Source: Speluncibacter jeojiensis (GTDB lineage Bacteria; Actinomycetota; Actinomycetes; Mycobacteriales; Mycobacteriaceae). From it: DNA of 64,000 nt. Below, one piece after another: positions 34,945 through 44,426 of this stretch (position 1 is the stretch's first letter; every line of letters starts with the position of its first letter). Position numbers and translations under genes: made by a program. The DNA lies in the NCBI RefSeq assembly GCF_029589495.1, contig NZ_JAAIVF010000001.1:806001-870000 (forward strand). The letters are read 5' to 3'. Below the pieces are notes generated by a model that made no database searches, was not told the DNA's origin, and worked only from the letters and a program-made list of their open reading frames with translations.

Positions 34945-36591
34945 TCAGAGCGCCCTGCGGATCGAGGCGTGCAGTTCACGCAGCCCCGACCGGTCGGTGG
35001 GCACCTCGAGCACCCGGATCCCCGCCGCGGGCCCGGCGGCCAGCGCACCCGGCAATTCCGTGAGGTCGACGCGGCGATGCGCGACGCCGTACGCCGCGCA
35101 CAGCGAGGCCATGTCCGCGCCGTGCGGCGTGCCGAAGACCCGCTCGAAGGCGCGCGCGTACTGCGGGTCGCCCTGCTCGAGGGTTTCGAAGATGCCGCCG
35201 CCGTCGTCGTTGGCGACCACCAGCGTCAGGTCGGCGGGGCGCGGTTCGCCCGGACCGACCAGCAGGCCGGAGGCGTCGTGCAGGAAGGTCAGGTCGCCGA
35301 GCAGGGCGACGGTCCGACCGTCCGGGTGGCTCGCCTCGTGCGCCAGGGCGGCGCCGATCGCGCTGGACACCGTGCCGTCGATGCCCGCCACGCCGCGGTT
35401 CGAGAGCACCCGCACACCGTCGGCGCACACGCCGGTCAGCGAGACGTCGCGCACCGGGTTCGATGCGCCGAGGACCAGCTGGTCGCCGGACCGCATGGCC
35501 TCGACCACGACACGGGCCACGTGCAGACCGGTCGGCTTCGGGTGCGCGGCCAGCTGGGCGCGCACCGCCGCCACCGCACGCTCCGACGCCGAGGCGCACC
35601 CGGTGAGCCACGCCTGCGCCGGTGCGCCGGTCGCGACTGCGCGGGTGCCGGCCGCGGTGACATTGCCCGAGACGTCGGGCCAGCGCGGACCGGTGGTCAG
35701 CGCGTACACGGTGACCTCGGGGTCGGCCAGCAGCTTCGAGACCGGCCGATGAAGGGTGGGCCGACCGGTGATGATCGCCTGCTTCGGACGTAGCAGCGGC
35801 AGCGCCAGCGGGTGCAGCGGATTGCGCGGTCGGTCCGTGGTCGGCTCGGCGACGGTCGGCAGCGCGGCCAGTTCGGGGTGTGGTCCGGAGCCGTGCCCGG
35901 AGATGACGACGGTGTCGGGGGTCAGGTCGATCGGCAGCGGGATGTCGACGGCCATCGCCGACACCTCGGTCCAGGGCCCGCCGTCCGCGCGCCCCGCCGG
36001 CAGCTCGTCCGGGCGGGCGATCGCGTCCTCGGGGACCAACGGTTCGCGCAGCGGGATGTCGAACTGGACCGGCCCCGCGTTGCCGGTGCGGCAGCCGCGG
36101 GCGGCGGCGAGCACCCGGCACACCGCCGAGCGCCACTGGGCGTTCTGCAGTTGCCGCAGCTCGGGGTCGGACTCGGCCAGGCCGAGGCTGATCGCCGCGC
36201 GCACCTGGGAGCCGAACATGCCGAACTGCTCGACGGTCTGGTTGGCGCCGGTGCCCAGCATCTCGTAGGGCCGGTTCGCCCCCAGCAGCACCAGCGGCAC
36301 CCGTGCGTAGTTCGCCTCGAACACCGCCGGGGCCAGGTTCGCCACCGCGGTGCCGGAGGTCATCGCGATCGGTACCGGGACACCGGACGATACGGCCAGC
36401 CCGACGGCGAGGAACCCGGCGGTGCGCTCGTCGATGCGCACGTGCAGCCGCAGCTGTCCGGCGGCATCGGCGTCGTGCAACGCGAACGCCAGCGGGGCGT
36501 TGCGCGAGCCCGGGCACAGCACCACGTCCCGGACGCCGCCGCGGACGAGTTCGTCGACGATGACGCGGGCCTGGGTGGTCGACGGATTCAC
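34945..36591 (-). CDS. menD: SEPHCHC synthase MenD
   Basis: Thiamine-diphosphate enzyme that joins 2-oxoglutarate and isochorismate, the first committed step to menaquinone. The 548-residue product has the N-terminal motif [46 protein letters not shown], and the C-terminal cofactor-binding GDLTFLHD...[11 protein letters not shown]. The start is GTG at 36591. In this enzyme the family is allosterically inhibited by 1,4-dihydroxy-2-naphthoate in M. tuberculosis; whether that applies here is unknown. Probably co-transcribed with the DUF3592 gene. Confidence 0.95.
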   Translation of the reverse strand: MNPSTTQARVIVDELVRGGVRDVVLCPGSRNAPLAFALHDADAAGQLRLHVRIDERTAGFLAVGLAVSSGVPVPIAMTSGTAVANLAPAVFEANYARVPLVLLGANRPYEMLGTGANQTVEQFGMFGSQVRAAISLGLAESDPELRQLQNAQWRSAVCRVLAAARGCRTGNAGPVQFDIPLREPLVPEDAIARPDELPAGRADGGPWTEVSAMAVDIPLPIDLTPDTVVISGHGSGPHPELAALPTVAEPTTDRPRNPLHPLALPLLRPKQAIITGRPTLHRPVSKLLADPEVTVYALTTGPRWPDVSGNVTAAGTRAVATGAPAQAWLTGCASASERAVAAVRAQLAAHPKPTGLHVARVVVEAMRSGDQLVLGASNPVRDVSLTGVCADGVRVLSNRGVAGIDGTVSSAIGAALAHEASHPDGRTVALLGDLTFLHDASGLLVGPGEPRPADLTLVVANDDGGGIFETLEQGDPQYARAFERVFGTPHGADMASLCAAYGVAHRRVDLTELPGALAAGPAAGIRVLEVPTDRSGLRELHASIRRAL

Positions 36592-36620
36592 GATGTCCAG
36601 AGTGTCAGACGGGCCGCGCG

Positions 36621-36656
36621 GCGGGCCACGGGGGCCGAAGGGTTCCCGTGGCCCGC
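36621..36656 (-). terminator. Probable terminator after fprB
   Basis: A 12-bp stem (36621-36632 with 36645-36656) 14 bases past the fprB stop, without a T-run. Confidence 0.5.
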
Positions 36657-36670
36657 TTCCCCTTGCGCGG

Positions 36671-38356
36671 TCAGTGGCGGGCGATCTCGATCATCGACTT
36701 GACGTCGGTGATCTTCGTGCGCGGCCGGCCGGCCTCCTTGCCGCGCTCGCGCTCGGCCTTGTCGATGGCCTCCCAGCCCTTGTAGTCGACGACCTCGGGC
36801 TGGCGCTCGTGGACGAGCTTGTCGAGCGCCTTGCGGTCGCCGATCGGCCGGACCAGTTTCTTGTCCTTGAAGTCCTGGAACAGCAGCGCGACGGTGTCCT
36901 TGGCGCACTTCTTGTTCGTGCCGATGACGCCGGAGGGGCCGCGCTTGATCCAGCCCGCGGTGTACACGCCGGCCACCGGTTCGCCGGTCTCCGGGTCGAC
37001 GACCCGGCCGCCCTCGTTCGGGATGGTGCCGCGGCGCTCGTCGAACGGGATGCCGGGCACCGGGGTGCCGCGGTAGCCGACCGAGCGGAGCAGCAGTCCG
37101 GTCTCGATGGTCTCGGTGCGGTCGGTCGCCCGGGCCCGCAGCGCGCCGTCCTGCTCGACCAGTTCGTTGTGCGCGACAGTGATGCCGGTGACGTGGTCGT
37201 CGCCGAGCACCTCGGTCGGTGACGCCAGGTACCGCAGCACGATGCGCTTGTTCGCCGGGTTCGGCGTGCGCTCCGAGTACTCCTGGGCGAGCCGGGTCTT
37301 GAGCACGACCGACGGCTCGGCGTCGGGGGCGTCGACCAGTGCCTGGCTGAGGTCGTCGAGCACGACCTCGGCCGGGTCCACGACCACGTCCACGCCGTCG
37401 AGGTGCCCGAGGGCGATGAACTCCGGGTTGGTGTACGCCGCCTGCGCGGGGCCGCGGCGGCCGAGCACGACCACCTCGCGGATGTTGCTCTTGCGCAAGG
37501 CCTCGAGAGCGTGTTCGGCGATGTCGGTGCCGGCCAGGTCCGCGGGGTCCATCACCAGCACGCGGGCGACGTCGAGGGCGACGTTGCCGTTGCCGACGAT
37601 CACCGCACGCTCGGCGGACAGGTCGAACTGCAGGTCCGCATAGTCAGGGTGGCCGTTGTACCAGGCGACGAACTCGGTCGCGGCGTGGCTGCCGGGCAGG
37701 TCCTCACCGGGAACGCCGAGGCGGCGGTCACCGGCGGCGCCCACGGCGTAGATCACCGCGTGGTGGTGCGCCATGAGCTCGTCGTGGGTCAGGTGCTTGC
37801 CGATCTCCACGTTGAGGTGGAACTCGAACGACGGCTTGGAGACCGTCCACCGGAACACGTCGGTGACGGCCTTGGTGCCGGGATGATCGGGGGCGACGCC
37901 GGCACGGACCAGGCCCCACGGGGTGGGCAGTCGATCGAACATCTCGACCTCGACCGAGTTGCCGCCCTGGGTGATCAGGTCGGCGGCGGCATAGCAGGCA
38001 GCCGGGCCGGAACCGACGATCGCGACCCGCAGCGGCGCCTCGTCCTTCGGCACCGCGACGGGGACCATCGGCTCGAACGAGTCCCAGCTCGACTTCAGCG
38101 GGTGCTTCTCGAAGTACTCCGCGTTGATCGTCTGGTAGCGCGCGTTGGCCGCACTGAGCTGATCCTCGGGGAAGATCGCATCCACCGGGCAGGCATCCAC
38201 GCAGGCACCGCAGTCGATGCAGGTGCCCGGCTCGATGTAGAGCATCTCCGTGGTCGCGTACTCCGGGTCGTCCGGAGTCGGACGGATGCAGTCCACCGGG
38301 CAGACCTCGACGCACGACGCGTCGTTGCAACATGCCTGGGTGATCACATAGGCCAT
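36671..38356 (-). CDS. fprB: Ferredoxin/ferredoxin-NADP reductase fusion FprB
   Basis: A 561-residue fusion. Residues 1-100 are a 7Fe/8Fe ferredoxin ([14 protein letters not shown] and [14 protein letters not shown]); the rest is an adrenodoxin-reductase-type FAD/NADPH enzyme ([52 protein letters not shown]). It matches M. tuberculosis FprB (Rv0886) in architecture and shuttles electrons from NADPH to ferredoxins or P450s. ATG at 38356 has TGAGGA upstream. It stands alone between terminator and promoter. Confidence 0.94.
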   Translation of the reverse strand: MAYVITQACCNDASCVEVCPVDCIRPTPDDPEYATTEMLYIEPGTCIDCGACVDACPVDAIFPEDQLSAANARYQTINAEYFEKHPLKSSWDSFEPMVPVAVPKDEAPLRVAIVGSGPAACYAAADLITQGGNSVEVEMFDRLPTPWGLVRAGVAPDHPGTKAVTDVFRWTVSKPSFEFHLNVEIGKHLTHDELMAHHHAVIYAVGAAGDRRLGVPGEDLPGSHAATEFVAWYNGHPDYADLQFDLSAERAVIVGNGNVALDVARVLVMDPADLAGTDIAEHALEALRKSNIREVVVLGRRGPAQAAYTNPEFIALGHLDGVDVVVDPAEVVLDDLSQALVDAPDAEPSVVLKTRLAQEYSERTPNPANKRIVLRYLASPTEVLGDDHVTGITVAHNELVEQDGALRARATDRTETIETGLLLRSVGYRGTPVPGIPFDERRGTIPNEGGRVVDPETGEPVAGVYTAGWIKRGPSGVIGTNKKCAKDTVALLFQDFKDKKLVRPIGDRKALDKLVHERQPEVVDYKGWEAIDKAERERGKEAGRPRTKITDVKSMIEIARH

Positions 38357-38449
38357 GACGATCCTCAATCGTTTGCGTTGTCCGAAAGCTGCCCGACCGG
38401 CATTCGCGGCGAGCTGGAAGCATCACCGTAAATGCCGACGGCTAGTCAG

Positions 38450-38478
38450 ACAATAGCGCCAAACTATAAGTGACTCAA
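38450..38478 (-). promoter_or_regulatory. Predicted fprB promoter
   Basis: On the minus strand TTGAGT (-35, 38473-38478), a 17-base spacer, and TATTGT (-10, 38450-38455), about 95 bases before the fprB ATG. The surrounding 38440-38530 is AT-rich for this genome. Confidence 0.55.
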
Positions 38479-38541
38479 CGTTACAGCTATTACCAAAACT
38501 AGAACACGTTCCTCACCTGCGAATACATTGGATTTCGCAGT

Positions 38542-40923
38542 TCACCGCCCCTTGTCAGCCGGCGATCCTGGAGCAGGTTCAATGATCGAATAGTCCGGAT
38601 CGAGCATGTGCACCGGGCGGTTGCCGCTCTGCCGCGCCTTGCCGCTGACCCGCAGCACCTGACCCGCCTGGACGTCGTCGCCGCCGCGACCCGGAGTGAA
38701 CCGGATCCGCATCGTGCCGCTGCTGTCGCCCACCTCGACGAGGATCGCACGCACGCTGCTGCCGTCCTCGCGTTTGCGCTCGGACCGCGACTCCTCCTGC
38801 GTCACCTCGATGACCTTGCCCTCGATCGTGCTCCGGTGCCCCGCGATCAGCCCGCTGACCGCCACGATGTTCGGCGGCGGCGTCGGGTGCTCCGCCTGCT
38901 GGACGGCCTCGTCCTCCTCCCGGGTCAGCCGGTTCTGGAACCGTTCGATCCTGCGGGCGAACTTCTCCTCCCACATGTCCGGGTAGGTCTGCCGGATCTG
39001 GGACTGGACGTCGTAGGGCACGATCGTCGCCGCGGCATGCGGCAGCCGGCTGATCGCCCGCGAGACCTTGTCGGCCGTGCGGTCGTGCAGCACGCGGCCC
39101 AGCAGCGGCGCATAGCTGCGGCGCGGCAGCAGCACGGTCACCCCGGTGTTGGAGTACTCCGCGGTCAGGTCGGCGACGTAGCGTTGCGCGGCCCGCGCGA
39201 CCCGGCGGTCGGGACAGTCGATGATCTTCAGCGGCGTCTCGATCTGGAAGTGGTCCCAGCGCTTGCGCAGGCGCGCCGACGCCTCGGCGTCGATCATGAA
39301 GTGCACGGCGGTGAGGCTGTCGCCGCGCAGCCCCCGGCCGTAACGCAGCGCCTCGAGCACGGCCAGGTCGACGCTGTTGACCAGCACGATCACCCGGTGC
39401 CGCGCGTAGTTCACCGGTTCGGCGTGCTCGCTGCGGAACTCCTCGAGGATCGCCGCCTCCGCCCGGTACTCGCGGTTCAGCCGCATCAGCACGAACACCA
39501 GCAACGGGAACACGACCACGACCAGCCAGGCGCCCTCGGTGAACTTGGCGACCGCGAAGATCGCGACGACGATCGTCGACAGGATGCCCGCGGACAGGTT
39601 GATCGCCAGCTTGTACCGCCAGCCCGACTCACGCTGGGTCAGGTGGTGCTTGGTCATGCCGTAGCCGGCCATCGAGAAGCCGGTGAACACACCGATCGCA
39701 TAGAACGGCACCAGCGCGTTCACCGAGCCGCCGGTCGCGACCAGCAACGCCACCGACAGCACGGCCAGCACGATGATGCCGTTGGAGAAGACCAGCCGGT
39801 GCCCGCGCTTGGTCAGCTGGCGCGGCAGGAAGCGGTCCTCGGCGACGAAGTTCGTCAGCGCCGGGAATCCGTTGAAGCTCGTGTTGGCGCCGGTGTAAAG
39901 GATCGCCGCGGTCGCGACCTGCAGCATCACGTACAGGATCTGCCCGATCGCCCCGTGCCCGAACACGGCCCGCGCGATCTCGGAGAGCACCGACGGATAC
40001 CCGCTCTGGTACGGCGTCGCGTGGGTGGCGAACGCCAGGTACGCCACACCGGCCAGCAGGAACGCCAGGATGACGGCCATGACCGTGAGCACCTTGCGGG
40101 CATTGAGGCCCTCCGGCTTGCGGAACGAGCTCACGGTGTTGGAGATCGCCTCCACACCGGTCAGCGACGAACCGCCGTTGGCGAAGGCGCGCAGCACCAC
40201 CAGGATGGTCGCCCCCATCACCAGCCCGTTTCCCTGGTGCACGTCCACCGCACCCACGAGATGCGTGGCGTCGTACTGCGGCAGGCCCCAGAAGATCTCC
40301 CGGATGACCCCGACCACGATCATCAGCACCAGCATGATGACGAAGAAGTACGTCGGCATCGCGAACGGGCGGCCCGCCTCGCGAAGACCGCGCAGATTGG
40401 CGTAACACATCAGCAGCACCACGCCGACGGTGATCTCCAGGCTGTACGGGCCGAGCGACGGTATCGCCGAGACCACCGCGACCGTGCCGGCCGCCGCCTG
40501 CACCGCGACCGTCACGATGTAGTCGATCAGCAGTGCCGCAGCGGCGATCTGGGCCACCCGCGGCCCGAAGTTCTCCCGGGCCACGATGTACGAGCCGCCC
40601 GCCCGCGTGTAGGCCATCACGACCTGGCGGTACGAGGCGGCGACCAGGACCAGGATCACCAGGATCACGCCGGTGATCGGCAGCAGGAGCGCGAAGGCCG
40701 CGAGCCCCGCATAGGGCAACAGCTCGACCAGCACTTCCTCGGTGCCGTAGGCGGTCGAGGAGATCGCATCCGGGGAGAGCACACCGAGCGCCACCGGGTT
40801 CGACAGCCGCTCGGACTTGAGCTTGTCGGTGATCAGCGGCCTGCCCAAGAACAATCTCTTGAGCGCATACCCGATCGATTCGGGCGCCGGGCTCAAACGG
40901 CCCGGACCGGCGTCAGACGTCAC
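38542..40923 (-). CDS. APC-superfamily transporter fused to a C-terminal OB-fold domain
   Basis: A 793-residue protein. Residues about 30-510 form an APC permease of about 12 helices with LSPDAISSTAYGTEE, GGSYIVARENFG and GGSSLTGVEAISN, a pattern shared with KimA/Rv2690c-type potassium or amino acid transporters. A cytoplasmic domain follows (about 510-680), and the last about 110 residues (VSGLIAGHRSTIEGKVIEV... GTMRIRFTPG... AGQVLRVSGKAR) look like an OB-fold as in Rv2694c. GTG at 40923 with AAAGG upstream is preferred; GTG at 40965 is an alternative. Confidence 0.85.
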   Translation of the reverse strand: MTSDAGPGRLSPAPESIGYALKRLFLGRPLITDKLKSERLSNPVALGVLSPDAISSTAYGTEEVLVELLPYAGLAAFALLLPITGVILVILVLVAASYRQVVMAYTRAGGSYIVARENFGPRVAQIAAAALLIDYIVTVAVQAAAGTVAVVSAIPSLGPYSLEITVGVVLLMCYANLRGLREAGRPFAMPTYFFVIMLVLMIVVGVIREIFWGLPQYDATHLVGAVDVHQGNGLVMGATILVVLRAFANGGSSLTGVEAISNTVSSFRKPEGLNARKVLTVMAVILAFLLAGVAYLAFATHATPYQSGYPSVLSEIARAVFGHGAIGQILYVMLQVATAAILYTGANTSFNGFPALTNFVAEDRFLPRQLTKRGHRLVFSNGIIVLAVLSVALLVATGGSVNALVPFYAIGVFTGFSMAGYGMTKHHLTQRESGWRYKLAINLSAGILSTIVVAIFAVAKFTEGAWLVVVVFPLLVFVLMRLNREYRAEAAILEEFRSEHAEPVNYARHRVIVLVNSVDLAVLEALRYGRGLRGDSLTAVHFMIDAEASARLRKRWDHFQIETPLKIIDCPDRRVARAAQRYVADLTAEYSNTGVTVLLPRRSYAPLLGRVLHDRTADKVSRAISRLPHAAATIVPYDVQSQIRQTYPDMWEEKFARRIERFQNRLTREEDEAVQQAEHPTPPPNIVAVSGLIAGHRSTIEGKVIEVTQEESRSERKREDGSSVRAILVEVGDSSGTMRIRFTPGRGGDDVQAGQVLRVSGKARQSGNRPVHMLDPDYSIIEPAPGSPADKGR

Positions 40924-41114
40924 AACAACGGCCTTTCGAACTCCATCTACGTCACCAGGGCCCACGCCGGTTCGCTACCGCACCGCTGCGTGGACAGAGT
41001 AAGGAACTTAGACCCTCAACCTGCGAAGACGATCGCCGGTGTCGCACTGTCCGATTCTGCTCTGCATCGGTACCGAAAGGGAGCCCCGCGATGAAGTGAT
41101 CGATGCAACAGATC

Positions 41115-41146
41115 GTGGCGGCCCCCACGGCACGGGGGACCGCCAC
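41115..41146 (-). terminator. Probable terminator of the 41-residue ORF
   Basis: GTGGCGGCCCCC (41115-41126) pairs with GGGGGACCGCCAC (41134-41146) with one bulge; it lies 40 bases past the small ORF on the minus strand. Confidence 0.6.
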
Positions 41147-41185
41147 GACACGGCCGTGTTCAGTTGTCCTGAACGTCGACCGGCA

Positions 41186-41311
41186 CTAACTCGACGGGCT
41201 CTTGATCGCCTCGGACGGCGACTGGATGATCGCCGATCCCGCTGACGAGCCGGCGTTCACCAGGTCCATGAGGGCACTGATCCAGGAATCTATGAGCGTC
41301 GATCCGGTCAT
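41186..41311 (-). CDS. 41-residue amphipathic small protein
   Basis: A tiny ORF starting ATG at 41311, with GGGAG five bases upstream and a terminator hairpin 40 bases downstream. The product begins MTGSTLIDSWISALMDLVNA and continues SSAGSAIIQSPSEAIKS: one amphipathic helix, no charge clusters, no signal peptide. Size and character recall the PorA/PorH channel peptides of Corynebacterium, which also lack signal peptides, but there is no sequence match I can assert. The frame is open to 41443 without a better start. Confidence 0.5.
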   Translation of the reverse strand: MTGSTLIDSWISALMDLVNAGSSAGSAIIQSPSEAIKSPSS

Positions 41312-41620
41312 GATCACTCCCATCGGGTTTGCTGCGTGCGACACGGACTTCGCGCGCACCTCGCCGAGTAAACCTGCCGACTCCCCGGTTCGCGGCGGGA
41401 ATCGGGATTCGATACCAAAAGGAAACCCGTTGGACGACGGCATATCTCACTGAGCGGGAACGGGAGTCCGGTCACGGCAACGGCATCGGCGATACAGTTC
41501 GGGTGCGATTCCCAGGATTCGGCGTCGCAAGATCGAAACTGCCTCTATGCTGCCTGGCAGGATTCTCAGGCGACGCGCCCGCGGGTCGGTCGGGCGACGT
41601 AATCGATAGGACTGCAGCAC
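41312..41620. other. 309-base intergenic region, no gene seen
   Basis: Divergent control region between the 41-residue ORF and the LysM gene. It contains a short palindrome GAATCGGGATTC near 41400 and, on the plus strand, TATGCT (about 41544-41549), a possible -10 for the LysM gene with a leader of about 70 bases. No tRNA, riboswitch or conserved ORF was recognised. Confidence 0.4.
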
Positions 41621-41830
41621 ATGTCGATGAGCGTTCCGGGTCGGGCCGGAGCCGATATGCCGGCAGATCACCGCGTACACGTGGTGGCGGAAGGCGAATC
41701 GCTCGCGGAGATCGCCACCTGCTACGACACCACGATCAGCACACTGCGCGCCTGCAACGAACTGTCCGAGCGTTCGCGGCTACGAGCCGGTCAGCACCTG
41801 GTGGTACCGCAACCGACGGTTCATCTTTGA
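41621..41830 (+). CDS. Small LysM-domain protein without signal peptide
   Basis: A 69-residue protein that is almost entirely one LysM domain: HVVAEGESLAEIATCYDTTI, STLRACNELSERSRLRAGQ and HLVVPQ. LysM binds peptidoglycan glycan chains, yet neither a signal peptide nor a membrane helix is present, so export is unclear. ATG at 41621 with AGGA upstream; a later ATG at codon 13 would still leave the domain intact. It converges with menC, whose stop is 34 bases away. Confidence 0.8.
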   Translation: MSMSVPGRAGADMPADHRVHVVAEGESLAEIATCYDTTISTLRACNELSERSRLRAGQHLVVPQPTVHL

Positions 41831-41863
41831 CGGCTCGCCGTCGCCAGGACGGCCCCCGCGATC

Positions 41864-42844
41864 TCACGCACCGTGGCCGATGGCCTGCAACTCCGCGTGA
41901 CACCGCTCGAGCCGCTCGAGCCACCACCTGCGCCGGACGGGCTCTGCCGAGAGCTCTTCGAGCAGCGACGCTTCCGGCTCGAGCGCGGTCGCCTCGAGTG
42001 CTCCGGCCACGATCCGGCGCGGGGCGGCGACGTCGCGGGCCAGCAGTTCGCCGGTGCCCAGGCCGCAGGCCATTTCCAGATTCGGCAGTGCGGCCGCAGC
42101 GGCGAGCCCGGCACCCATCCCGACCGCCGAGTCGAGCGCGCTCGAGACCACCACCGGCACACCGAGTTCGCCGGCCAGTGTCAGCAGCCGCCGCATGCCG
42201 CCCAGCGGCGCCACCTTCACGACCGCCACGTCGGCTCCGCCCGCCCGCACCACACGTAGCGGGTCGTCGGCCCGCCGGATGCTCTCGTCTGCCGCGATGC
42301 GCACCATGGGGAGCCGCCGCCGAAGCTCGACCAACTCGTCGACCGTCGCGCACGGTTGTTCGGCGTACTGCAACTCGCCTTCGGACGTCAACGCCGACAG
42401 CGACTGCACGGCCCGATCGACCGTCCACCCGCCGTTGGCGTCGACCCGCACGTGCGGCACCAGTTCTCGCACGGCGCGCACCCTCGCCACGTCATCGTCG
42501 AGACTCTGGCCAGGCTCGGCGACCTTCACCTTCGCGGTGGTCACGCCGGGGAACCGGGCGAGTATCTCGGGCACGCGGGCGGGTTCGACGGCCGGCACGG
42601 TCGCATTGACCGGGACGGTCGAACGCACCGCGGCCGGCGGACCGGTCCAGGCCGATTCGATCGCCGACGCGAGCCACCACTTCGCCTCGTCGTCACCGTA
42701 TTCGGGGAACGGCGCGAACTCGCCCCACCCGGCCGGGCCGCGCAGCAGCAGCACCTCGCGCCGGTCGATGCCGCGGAAACGCACCCGCATCGGCAGGCTC
42801 ACCACATGGACGCCGGCGCGCAGATCCTCCAGTTCGGGCAACAT
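41864..42844 (-). CDS. menC: o-Succinylbenzoate synthase MenC
   Basis: Enolase-superfamily dehydratase converting SHCHC to o-succinylbenzoate in menaquinone synthesis; 326 residues. Catalytic Lys pair in TAKVKVAEPG, metal ligands in VRVDANGGW (Asp), QYAEQP (Glu) and IAADES (Asp), and the second Lys in AVVKVAPLGG. The start is ATG at 42844 with GATAAT exactly six bases upstream and no ribosome binding site, so it is probably leaderless. Confidence 0.94.
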   Translation of the reverse strand: MLPELEDLRAGVHVVSLPMRVRFRGIDRREVLLLRGPAGWGEFAPFPEYGDDEAKWWLASAIESAWTGPPAAVRSTVPVNATVPAVEPARVPEILARFPGVTTAKVKVAEPGQSLDDDVARVRAVRELVPHVRVDANGGWTVDRAVQSLSALTSEGELQYAEQPCATVDELVELRRRLPMVRIAADESIRRADDPLRVVRAGGADVAVVKVAPLGGMRRLLTLAGELGVPVVVSSALDSAVGMGAGLAAAAALPNLEMACGLGTGELLARDVAAPRRIVAGALEATALEPEASLLEELSAEPVRRRWWLERLERCHAELQAIGHGA

Positions 42845-42850
42845 CGCGCC

Positions 42851-42856
42851 ATTATC
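42851..42856 (-). promoter_or_regulatory. -10 box of a probable leaderless menC transcript
   Basis: GATAAT followed by GGCGCG and the ATG of menC. Confidence 0.5.
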
Positions 42857-42898
42857 TCCCCGAACACCCAGGCCGGACTGCTCATCCGGCCCGGCGGG

Positions 42899-44305
42899 TC
42901 AGGCGGCCTGTTCGTCCGCCACCGGGGCGAGCGTGTCGGCGTCGCGTCCGTCGCCGTCGCCTGCCCCGACCGCGACGGGTCGGCCGGGCGCCTGCGCATA
43001 GTGGAAGTGCGGACGACGGTGGCCGAGGAACGAGCCGCACCACGACATGACCGCGACGTACCGGTTGCGGAAGCCGACCAGGTACACCAGATGCACCGCG
43101 AGCCAGAGCAGCCAGGCGATCACGCCGGTCAGCTCGATCTTCTTGACCTTCGTGACCGCGTTGAAGCGGTTGATGATGGCCATGCTGCCCTTGTCCCGGA
43201 AGGCGAACGGCGTGCCCGGGGCGGTCTTGCCCAGGATGGTGCGGGCCACGTGCCGACCGCCCTGCATCGCCACCGGCGACTGTCCCGGCAGCTTGTTCAG
43301 CGAGGTCATGTCGCCGACCGCGTAGATGTCGGCGCGGTTGCCGACAGTCAGGTCGCCGTTGACCAGCAGCCGCCCGGCCCGGTCGGTCTCGCAGTCGGTG
43401 CGCGCGGCCAACACCTTCGCGAAGTCGTTGGCCTGCACGCCCGCCGACCAGATGATGGTCTCGGCGGTCAGCCGCTTCTCGGTCCCGGTGGCGGCGTCCT
43501 TGACCATGGCGCCGTGCTCGTCGATGTCGGTGACCATGGTCCCCAGCACGACCTCGATGCCCGACTTCTCCAGCGAGGCACGGGTGTAGGTGCTCAGTTT
43601 GCCGCCGTACACGGGCAGCACGTCACCGGCACCCTCGACGAGCGTCACGGTCACATCGTCGGCGGTGACGCCGCGGATCGCCTGGGCGAAGTAGCGCCCG
43701 GCGAGCTCCTTGATCTGGCCGGCCAGCTCGACTCCGGTGGCGCCCGCGCCGACCACCATGAAGCTCAGCAGGTTTCGCCGCAGCTCCGGATCGGTCGTGG
43801 TGTGCGCCTCTTCGAAGCAGCGCACGATCTGCCGACGCAGCCGCTCGGCGTCCGCGACGGTCTTGAGCGCGTAGGTGACGTCCTCGAACTCGTCACGGCC
43901 GAAGTACGCCTGACGTGCACCGGTCGCCGCGATCAGTGAGCGGTAGCCGATCGTGTGCAGGTTGCCGTCGGCCTCGTAGACGAGTTCGCCGGCCTCCGGC
44001 CGCACGTCGACCGCACGGCCCAGCCGCACATCGGCCTTGGGGTACTTGGCGAGGATGGCCCGCACCGACGGGGCGATCTCGCCGGCAGCGATGACGCCGG
44101 TGGCCACCTGATAGAGCAGCGGCTGGAAGAGATGCTCGGTGGTCTCGGAGATCAGCACGAACGGCTTGCCCGCCTTGGCCAGCTTCTTGGCCGCGGCCAG
44201 CGCGCCGAAGCCCGAACCGACGATGACCACATCGGTCTCGTCCCGGACCGCCCCGGCCCCCGTGGTGATCGCCCCGGTGTCGGCAACCAGTTCCATCTCG
44301 CTCAT
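42899..44305 (-). CDS. ndh: Type II NADH dehydrogenase (NDH-2)
   Basis: Single-subunit, non-proton-pumping NADH:menaquinone oxidoreductase, 468 residues. FAD motif VVIVGSGFGALAAAKKLA, NAD motif MVVGAGATGVELAG, the quinone-site region GDMTSLNKLPGQSPVAMQGG, and a C-terminal membrane-anchoring stretch (ELTGVIAWLLWLAVHLVYL). ATG at 44305 follows CAGGAGG. It is divergent from a LysR regulator, which is the likely controller. The His/Pro-rich tail after the helix is extended. Confidence 0.95.
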   Translation of the reverse strand: MSEMELVADTGAITTGAGAVRDETDVVIVGSGFGALAAAKKLAKAGKPFVLISETTEHLFQPLLYQVATGVIAAGEIAPSVRAILAKYPKADVRLGRAVDVRPEAGELVYEADGNLHTIGYRSLIAATGARQAYFGRDEFEDVTYALKTVADAERLRRQIVRCFEEAHTTTDPELRRNLLSFMVVGAGATGVELAGQIKELAGRYFAQAIRGVTADDVTVTLVEGAGDVLPVYGGKLSTYTRASLEKSGIEVVLGTMVTDIDEHGAMVKDAATGTEKRLTAETIIWSAGVQANDFAKVLAARTDCETDRAGRLLVNGDLTVGNRADIYAVGDMTSLNKLPGQSPVAMQGGRHVARTILGKTAPGTPFAFRDKGSMAIINRFNAVTKVKKIELTGVIAWLLWLAVHLVYLVGFRNRYVAVMSWCGSFLGHRRPHFHYAQAPGRPVAVGAGDGDGRDADTLAPVADEQAA

Positions 44306-44362
44306 CAGCCCTCCTGCACAACTCGCGTCTGTGAGAAACACGTTAGGTAGGTGAACCGTCGA

Positions 44363-44374
44363 TTTGCCAGCAAA
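44363..44374. promoter_or_regulatory. Palindrome between ndh and the LysR gene
   Basis: TTTGC-CA-GCAAA, a perfect 5-bp inverted repeat in the 121-base divergent region, fitting the T-N10/11-A form of LysR sites. A second short palindrome, CTCAT-GA-ATGAG, lies at about 44407-44418. Confidence 0.45.
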
Positions 44375-44426
44375 CTGCTACATCGCGAAGACTCTTATCT
44401 GGATCGCTCATGAATGAGGAGGACGG

